From: Thermoanaerobaculia bacterium
Lineage (GTDB): Bacteria; Acidobacteriota; Thermoanaerobaculia; UBA5066
Direction: 5' to 3'
NCBI GenBank assembly: GCA_023717585.1
Contig: JAMQPJ010000560.1
Coordinates: 1 to 10,728 of the forward strand
DNA length: 10,728 bases
Made by a program: the position numbers and the translations under genes. Positions 6,580 to 10,728 of the stretch are shown piece after piece. Position 1 is the first letter of the stretch, and each line of letters opens with the position of its first letter. Under the pieces are notes generated by a model. It ran no database searches. It saw only the letters and a program-made list of their open reading frames with translations, and was not told the origin of the DNA.

Positions 6580-7461
6580 TCAGTCGAGGTGACCCATACG
6601 CCCGTGCCGATAGTCCTCGATCGCCTGCCGGATCTCGCGCTCGGTGTTCATGACGAACGGCCCGTACCCGACCACGGGCTCGTCGATCGGCGCTCCCGAA
6701 AGAAGCAGGATCGTCGAGTCGGATCCGGCCTCGATCGAGAGCGTCTCGCCATCGCGATCCAGGACGGCGAGCTCCCCCTCGTCGACGGACTTCGACCCGT
6801 TGACGCGTCCGCCGCCGCGCAGGAAGAGCAGCCCGGTGGACTGCCCCGAGGGCACGTTGAGATTCGCGACCTTCCCGGCCTCGAGCCGCACGTCCCACAG
6901 CTCGATCGGCGTGAACGTCCGGGCCGGCCCCTTCGCCTCGTCGAACTTTCCCGCGATCACCCGGACGGACCCGGCGCCGCCCGCGAGCGAAACGACGGGC
7001 ATCCGGCTGTCCAGGATGTCCTGGTATCCGGGCGGGGACTTCTTGAAACTCGCGGGCAGGTTCACCCAGAGCTGGACCATCTCGAGCGTGCCCCCTTTTT
7101 CGGTGAACGCGCGCCCGTGCATCTCCTCGTGCACGATGCCCGAGGCGCCGGTCATCCACTGGACGTCGCCCGGCCCGATGCGGCCCCTGTGGCCGGCCGA
7201 GTCGCGGTGCTCGATCTCACCCTGATAGGCGATCGTCACGGTCTCGAATCCCCGATGCGGGTGCTCTCCCACCCCGCGCGCAACCTGGGCCGGCGGAAAC
7301 TCCGCGGGAGCCGCGTAGTCGAGAAGAAGGAAGGGACTGAGAGACGGGGCGGAGTCGTACGAGAACATCGAGCGAACGGGAAAGCCGTCGCCGACCCAGT
7401 GCCGGGGCGGCGCCTGCTCGATTCCGAGGAGCTTCTTCGGACGATTCAGGGCGGTCTTCAT
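6580..7461 (-). CDS. Pirin family protein (bicupin)
   Basis: This 293-residue protein of the pirin family is a cytoplasmic bicupin with one metal site in the N-terminal cupin. The metal ligands expected for the family are present: His67 and His69 in GEHPHRGFETVT, His111 and Glu113 in GIVHEE, with the typical PGDVQWMTGASG just before. The C-terminal cupin (about 165-275) includes LWDVRLEAGKVANLNVP and LFLRGGG. Some bacterial pirins (such as YhhW) show quercetin 2,3-dioxygenase activity and others bind metabolic enzymes, so the exact role here cannot be read from sequence. AAAGGA seven bases before the ATG supports the start. The gene begins 36 nt after the stop of the helicase gene on the same strand, so the two are probably co-transcribed. 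It converges on the kinase gene with 47 bp between stops. Confidence 0.93.
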   Translation of the reverse strand: MKTALNRPKKLLGIEQAPPRHWVGDGFPVRSMFSYDSAPSLSPFLLLDYAAPAEFPPAQVARGVGEHPHRGFETVTIAYQGEIEHRDSAGHRGRIGPGDVQWMTGASGIVHEEMHGRAFTEKGGTLEMVQLWVNLPASFKKSPPGYQDILDSRMPVVSLAGGAGSVRVIAGKFDEAKGPARTFTPIELWDVRLEAGKVANLNVPSGQSTGLLFLRGGGRVNGSKSVDEGELAVLDRDGETLSIEAGSDSTILLLSGAPIDEPVVGYGPFVMNTEREIRQAIEDYRHGRMGHLD

Positions 7462-7497
7462 GGGGCAGTCCTTTCCGTCTCGTAGTGTAGAAGCGCG

Positions 7498-10116
7498 TCA
7501 GATTCCGATCCGCCGGATCCTCAGGATCGGGCCGTCGGGCGCGCTCCCGTTCCTGAGGTCGATGCTTGCGAAGATCGCCCACGTGTGATCGCCCTTCGGA
7601 TCGACGAGAGTCTGCGTGACCTCCCACTGGCGGGGGCCGGTGGACTTCAGCCGCGTCAGGTGATGGAGGCGCGCTTCGGCCCCCGAAGCCGGCTCGCCGT
7701 ACTCGTCGAAGAACGGCGCCATCGCGGCCTCGAAGCGTTCGCCGTCCCAGCGGTTTTCGTCCGCGCTCGCGGGCTCGGCCGCCTCCGGCGCCTGCCAGAC
7801 GCGCTCGGCCGCCTCGTCCCAGTCCTTTTTCGCGAGCGCCCGGACGAGAAGCTGCGCCTCGGCGCGGACACGCGCGGCGAACACCCGCGGGTTCGACAGC
7901 AGCTCCGTGAGCCAAGAGGCTTCCTTCTTCGCCGGCGCGGCGGGGGCTGCTCTCTCCGCGAGCAGGAGCTCCGGATGGCGCAGCCTCTCCCACTCTTCGA
8001 GGAGGCTCGCGTCCGTCTCTCCGACGAGCGAGCGGAAATAACCCAGCACGTCCCAGAGCTCTTCGGTCTTCGCGGCCTCGGGGACCGTCTGATCCAGCGT
8101 CTTGTAGAGCTGCGAGAGGTACCTGAGGAGGACCCCCTCGCTGCGTTCGAGGCCGTAGCTCTTCACGTAGTCGGAAAAGCCGGCGAACGTCTCGAACATC
8201 TCGCGCCCGATGGACTTCGGGCTCACGTCCGAGCCCGCGGTCCACGGATGCGCGGCGCGGAAATCGTTGAAGGCGCCGTAGAGGAAGTCCGCGAGCGGCT
8301 TCGGGTGCGTCACCTCCTCGAGGCGCGCCATGCGCTCCTCGTAGGGGACGCCCTCTTCCTTCAACTCGGCCACGAGCCTGCCCTTCGCGCGGTCCACCTG
8401 CCGCCGCAGGATCACGTCCGGGTCTTCCAGAATCGACTCGACGACGGTCAGGGCGTCCACGGCGTACGTCGGGGACGCAGGATCGAGCTCCTCGAGCGCC
8501 GACAGCGCGAAGAGCGACAGCGCCTGGTGGAGCGAGAAGTCCCACTGGAGGTCCTCGGCCACGTCGACCCGGTACGGCCGCCCGGGAGAAAGGCCGATGA
8601 TTCCCGCCCGGTAGAGCGAGCGCACGAGGACGGCCGCCTGCTTCACGAGCCGGCGCTTCACGCCGTCGTCCTCGTGGCAGCGCGCGATGAGGTCGCGAAG
8701 CGACAAGAAGTTGCGTCGACCCGGCTCGGGGGGCCCGGGGGGCGCGGCCTCGGAGCGCCCCCCGATGATCTCGTCCCGCTGGAGAAGGGACAGCACCATC
8801 CCGTGCGTCAGCCGGAACCGGGACGTCAGCGTCTCCGGCGGCCTCGCGATCAGCTTCTGGAACGTCTCGACCGTCCAGAACACCTCGCCTTTCGGCGGGG
8901 CCTTTACCGCCCGGATTCTCCTGCCCGACACCTCGGATTTTTTTTCTGCCTGCCGCTTGTCGACGATGTGCTCGGGCGCCTGCGCGACAACGCTCCCCCG
9001 GTCGTCGAACCCGCGGCGGCCCGCGCGCCCCGAGATCTGCTTGAACTCGCGGACGGAGAGGAGCCCCACTTTCGTCCCGTCGAACTTCGCGAGCTTCGTG
9101 AACAGGACCGTCCGGATCGGGATGTTCACGCCGACGCCCAGCGTGTCGGTCCCGCAGATCACGTGGAGGAGCCCCTTCTGGGCGAGCTGCTCGACGAGGA
9201 GGCGGTACTTCGGGAGGAGCCCGGCGTGATGAACGCCGATCCCGAACGAGAGAAACCGGCGGAACTCCTTTCCGTACGGAGTCGAGAGGCGGATCCCGGC
9301 GACCGTCTTCCGGATCTCCTCCCGCTCCTCGCGGGTCCCGATCTTCACGCTCGTGAGCGACTGCGCGAGCTCCGCGCACTCCCGCTGCGTGAAGTTCACG
9401 ACGTAGATCGGGCTCTTCTCCGCCGCGAGCAGCTCTTCGATCGTCTCGTGAAGCGGCGTCTCGCGGTACGTGTAGTCGAGCGGGACGGGCCGCTCGTCGG
9501 ACGTCACGTGCGCGACCGCGCGACCCGTGTCGCGCTGGAGACGCTCCGCGATTGCGCGGGTGTCGCCCAGCGTCGCCGACATCAGGAGAAACTGGGTCCC
9601 GGGGAGGACGAGGAGCGGCACCTGCCAGGCGACGCCGCGCTCCCGGTCGGCGTAGTAATGGAACTCGTCCATCACGACGTAGGGGGCTTCGAGCGCCGGG
9701 CCGAGGCGGAGCGCCATGTTCGACAGGACCTCGGCCGTACAGCACAGAACGCTCGCCTCGGGGTTGATGCTCGCGTCGCCGGTGAGCATGCCGACGTTCT
9801 CGGGCCCGAGCTCCCCGCAGAGTGAGAAGAACTTCTCGCTTGCGAGCGCCTTGATCGGGCTCGTGTAGAACGACACCTTGCCCTCACAGGCCGCCTTGAA
9901 GTGGAGGCCCAGAGCGACGAGCGACTTGCCGGAGCCCGTGGGCGTCCCGAGGACGACGTGCTTCCCCGCCATGATCTCGAGCAGCGCCTCCTCCTGGGCC
10001 GGGTAGAGGGTGAGGCCGCCGGCCGAGACCCAGTCGACGAAGAGGCTCAGGATCTCGTCGGGATCGTTCGTCCCGCGGGGCGGGATCCGGTCCGCGAGCG
10101 GAGCGATGTCCCGCAT
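7498..10116 (-). CDS. DEAD/DEAH-box superfamily 2 helicase, Ski2-like, with DUF3516 C-terminal region
   Basis: This 872-residue ATP-dependent helicase of the Ski2-like group is probably an RNA helicase. Motifs in order: LYPAQEEAL (38-46, Q-like), Walker A GTPTGSGKS (57-65), Ia SPIKALASEK (86-95), Ib LTGD (111-114), Walker B MDEFH (149-153, the DEFH form), III SAT (180-182), GIGVHHAGLLPKYR (292-305), V CGTDTLGVGVNIP (321-333) and VI QISGRAGRRGFD (360-371). After about residue 390 comes the long region of the DUF3516 family. It has the family-like stretches TSRFRLTHGM, SYRAGI-like (SLYRAGIIGL), YEERMARLEEVTHPKPLADF and SEGVLLRYLSQLYKTLDQTVP, and a C-terminal strand region ending GDHTWAIFASIDL. 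I know such proteins best from Actinobacteria, at similar length. The function of DUF3516 is not established. ATG at 10116 is chosen because the conserved part begins close to it; its ribosome binding site is weak. The pirin gene follows after 36 nt. A strong GC hairpin lies in the coding sequence at 8736-8764. Confidence 0.93.
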   Translation of the reverse strand: MRDIAPLADRIPPRGTNDPDEILSLFVDWVSAGGLTLYPAQEEALLEIMAGKHVVLGTPTGSGKSLVALGLHFKAACEGKVSFYTSPIKALASEKFFSLCGELGPENVGMLTGDASINPEASVLCCTAEVLSNMALRLGPALEAPYVVMDEFHYYADRERGVAWQVPLLVLPGTQFLLMSATLGDTRAIAERLQRDTGRAVAHVTSDERPVPLDYTYRETPLHETIEELLAAEKSPIYVVNFTQRECAELAQSLTSVKIGTREEREEIRKTVAGIRLSTPYGKEFRRFLSFGIGVHHAGLLPKYRLLVEQLAQKGLLHVICGTDTLGVGVNIPIRTVLFTKLAKFDGTKVGLLSVREFKQISGRAGRRGFDDRGSVVAQAPEHIVDKRQAEKKSEVSGRRIRAVKAPPKGEVFWTVETFQKLIARPPETLTSRFRLTHGMVLSLLQRDEIIGGRSEAAPPGPPEPGRRNFLSLRDLIARCHEDDGVKRRLVKQAAVLVRSLYRAGIIGLSPGRPYRVDVAEDLQWDFSLHQALSLFALSALEELDPASPTYAVDALTVVESILEDPDVILRRQVDRAKGRLVAELKEEGVPYEERMARLEEVTHPKPLADFLYGAFNDFRAAHPWTAGSDVSPKSIGREMFETFAGFSDYVKSYGLERSEGVLLRYLSQLYKTLDQTVPEAAKTEELWDVLGYFRSLVGETDASLLEEWERLRHPELLLAERAAPAAPAKKEASWLTELLSNPRVFAARVRAEAQLLVRALAKKDWDEAAERVWQAPEAAEPASADENRWDGERFEAAMAPFFDEYGEPASGAEARLHHLTRLKSTGPRQWEVTQTLVDPKGDHTWAIFASIDLRNGSAPDGPILRIRRIGI
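8736..8764. repeat. Perfect 10-bp GC-only inverted repeat inside the helicase gene
   Basis: CGGGGGGCGC (8736-8745) and GCGCCCCCCG (8755-8764) are exact reverse complements separated by nine bases. They encode residues about 451-461 of the helicase, at the start of a Gly/Pro-rich linker (AAPPGPPEPGRR) in the C-terminal region. In mRNA this would be a very stable hairpin. It is not followed by a T-run on either strand, so it is not an intrinsic terminator. It may simply reflect GC-biased codons in a low-complexity linker. Confidence 0.7.
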
Positions 10117-10221
10117 ACGGCAATTGTTCCACGGCGAAGCGGTATCGTGGCACGAACGCGGAGGAGGAGCCCGGTGCTAGGCTCTTCCCGAAACGAACCA
10201 GAGAGAAGGGGGATTAGAGCC

Positions 10222-10728
10222 ATGACGCGGCGAACCGTTGCTCTCGTTTCGGCGCTCGTCCTTTCGGGATGGGCCTGCGGCCCCGCGGTCACCGTCACGC
10301 ACCTCGAACCCGCGCCCTATAACCTCGGTCCGGCCCGGAGGTTCGTCCTCGTCGAGGTGGGAGGGTCCTTCTCGGCCGAGACGCGCGTCGCGCGCTCCTG
10401 CCTGGAGCAGGTGGCCGGCGGCGGCGTCCTGTCGATCCAGGACGCGACGCGCGAGAACGTGCGCCTCGCGGCGCTGGGCTCGGGCATGGCGGCTCGGGCC
10501 GCGAAGGAATTCCGGCGGAACTGGCCCGCGGACGTATACGTGGGCCTCGGCGTCGATCTCCAGTCGCACGACCGCTTCGAGCGCCGCAAGAAGAAGACGG
10601 ACGACCTAGAAACCGAGGTGATCCGCCACTTCGCGGAGGCGGACTGCGAGCTGCGCGTAAGGCTCCTCGATGCGGAGGGCGGGCGCGAGCTCGCGACCTT
10701 CAGCGTCGCTCAGTCCGGTCGCTCGGCC
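10222..10728 (+). CDS. Putative lipoprotein of unknown function (cut by window edge)
   Basis: 169 codons are visible, with no stop before the right edge. The N-terminus (MTRRTVALVSALVLSGWAC) has two arginines, a hydrophobic stretch and Cys19, and looks like a lipoprotein signal peptide. The residues before the cysteine (GWA) are not a textbook lipobox, so lipidation is probable rather than certain. The mature part has a strand-like FVLVEVGG (41-48), a helix-rich middle, DVYVGLGVDL (104-113), a basic patch RFERRKKKTDD (118-128) and CELRVRLLDAEGGRELATFS (142-161). The last resembles strands in bacterial envelope lipoproteins that read '...v.lvD..tG..l...'. I do not recognise the family. AAGGGGG about nine bases upstream supports the ATG at 10222. 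It is divergent from the helicase gene across 105 bp with no convincing promoter; a TGCTAGGCT sequence ending at 10183 is the only -10-like element noticed, without a -35. Confidence 0.72.
   Translation, partial: MTRRTVALVSALVLSGWACGPAVTVTHLEPAPYNLGPARRFVLVEVGGSFSAETRVARSCLEQVAGGGVLSIQDATRENVRLAALGSGMAARAAKEFRRNWPADVYVGLGVDLQSHDRFERRKKKTDDLETEVIRHFAEADCELRVRLLDAEGGRELATFSVAQSGRSA

Noticed and set aside
5917..7485. A 522-codon plus-strand frame crossing the kinase 3' end and the pirin gene
   Set aside because: It spans two well-supported genes on opposite strands and has no recognisable domain.
7217..9745. An 842-codon minus-strand frame and, at 7585-9825, a 746-codon plus-strand frame over the helicase
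   Set aside because: Both are low-complexity, Arg-rich readings of the helicase gene, whose own frame carries all SF2 motifs and the DUF3516 region.
10148..10162. TGGCACG resembling a sigma-54 -24 box before the lipoprotein gene
   Set aside because: The required GC of the -12 element at the correct spacing is missing.

Overview
The window is GC-rich (roughly two thirds G+C by eye), with strong G/C third-position bias that leaves long empty frames open opposite the real genes. It looks like ordinary chromosome. There is no insertion sequence, phage gene, CRISPR array or integrase, and codon use looks even. The gene set points to an acidobacterium-like lineage, with Deltaproteobacteria/Myxococcota as the alternative. 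The relevant features are a membrane Ser/Thr kinase with a polytopic C-terminal domain of a type I associate with Acidobacteriota, a DUF3516 helicase, a class I fumarase and an NhaR-type LysR regulator. The phylum is an inference and is not proven here.

Layout, left to right. (1) Positions 1-728, minus strand: a short HPF/RaiA-type ribosome-associated protein, followed by a P-type cation ATPase that overlaps it by 20 nt and runs off the left edge. (2) An AT-rich divergent intergenic region with a 16-bp near-palindrome. (3) 854-1768, plus: an NhaR-like LysR regulator. (4) 1847-3508, plus: class I [4Fe-4S] fumarate hydratase. (5) 3570-3752, plus: a self-contained initiator tRNA-fMet unit with a 17-bp-spaced promoter, the tRNA with encoded CCA, and a strong intrinsic terminator. 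(6) 3896-6532, plus: a large membrane Ser/Thr protein kinase with an N-terminal zinc ribbon. (7) 10116-6580, minus: a DUF3516 Ski2-like helicase and a pirin, 36 nt apart and probably co-transcribed, convergent with the kinase. (8) 10222 to the right edge, plus: the start of a putative lipoprotein of unknown function.

The most suggestive grouping is the left end. A regulator of the family that senses sodium in E. coli is divergent from a gene pair for a ribosome-hibernation-type factor and a cation-pumping ATPase, with a LysR-style dyad between them. This would fit an ion-stress module that couples cation transport to translation control. The remaining genes look like independent housekeeping or signalling units. 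I did not find a clear new defence or mobile system.
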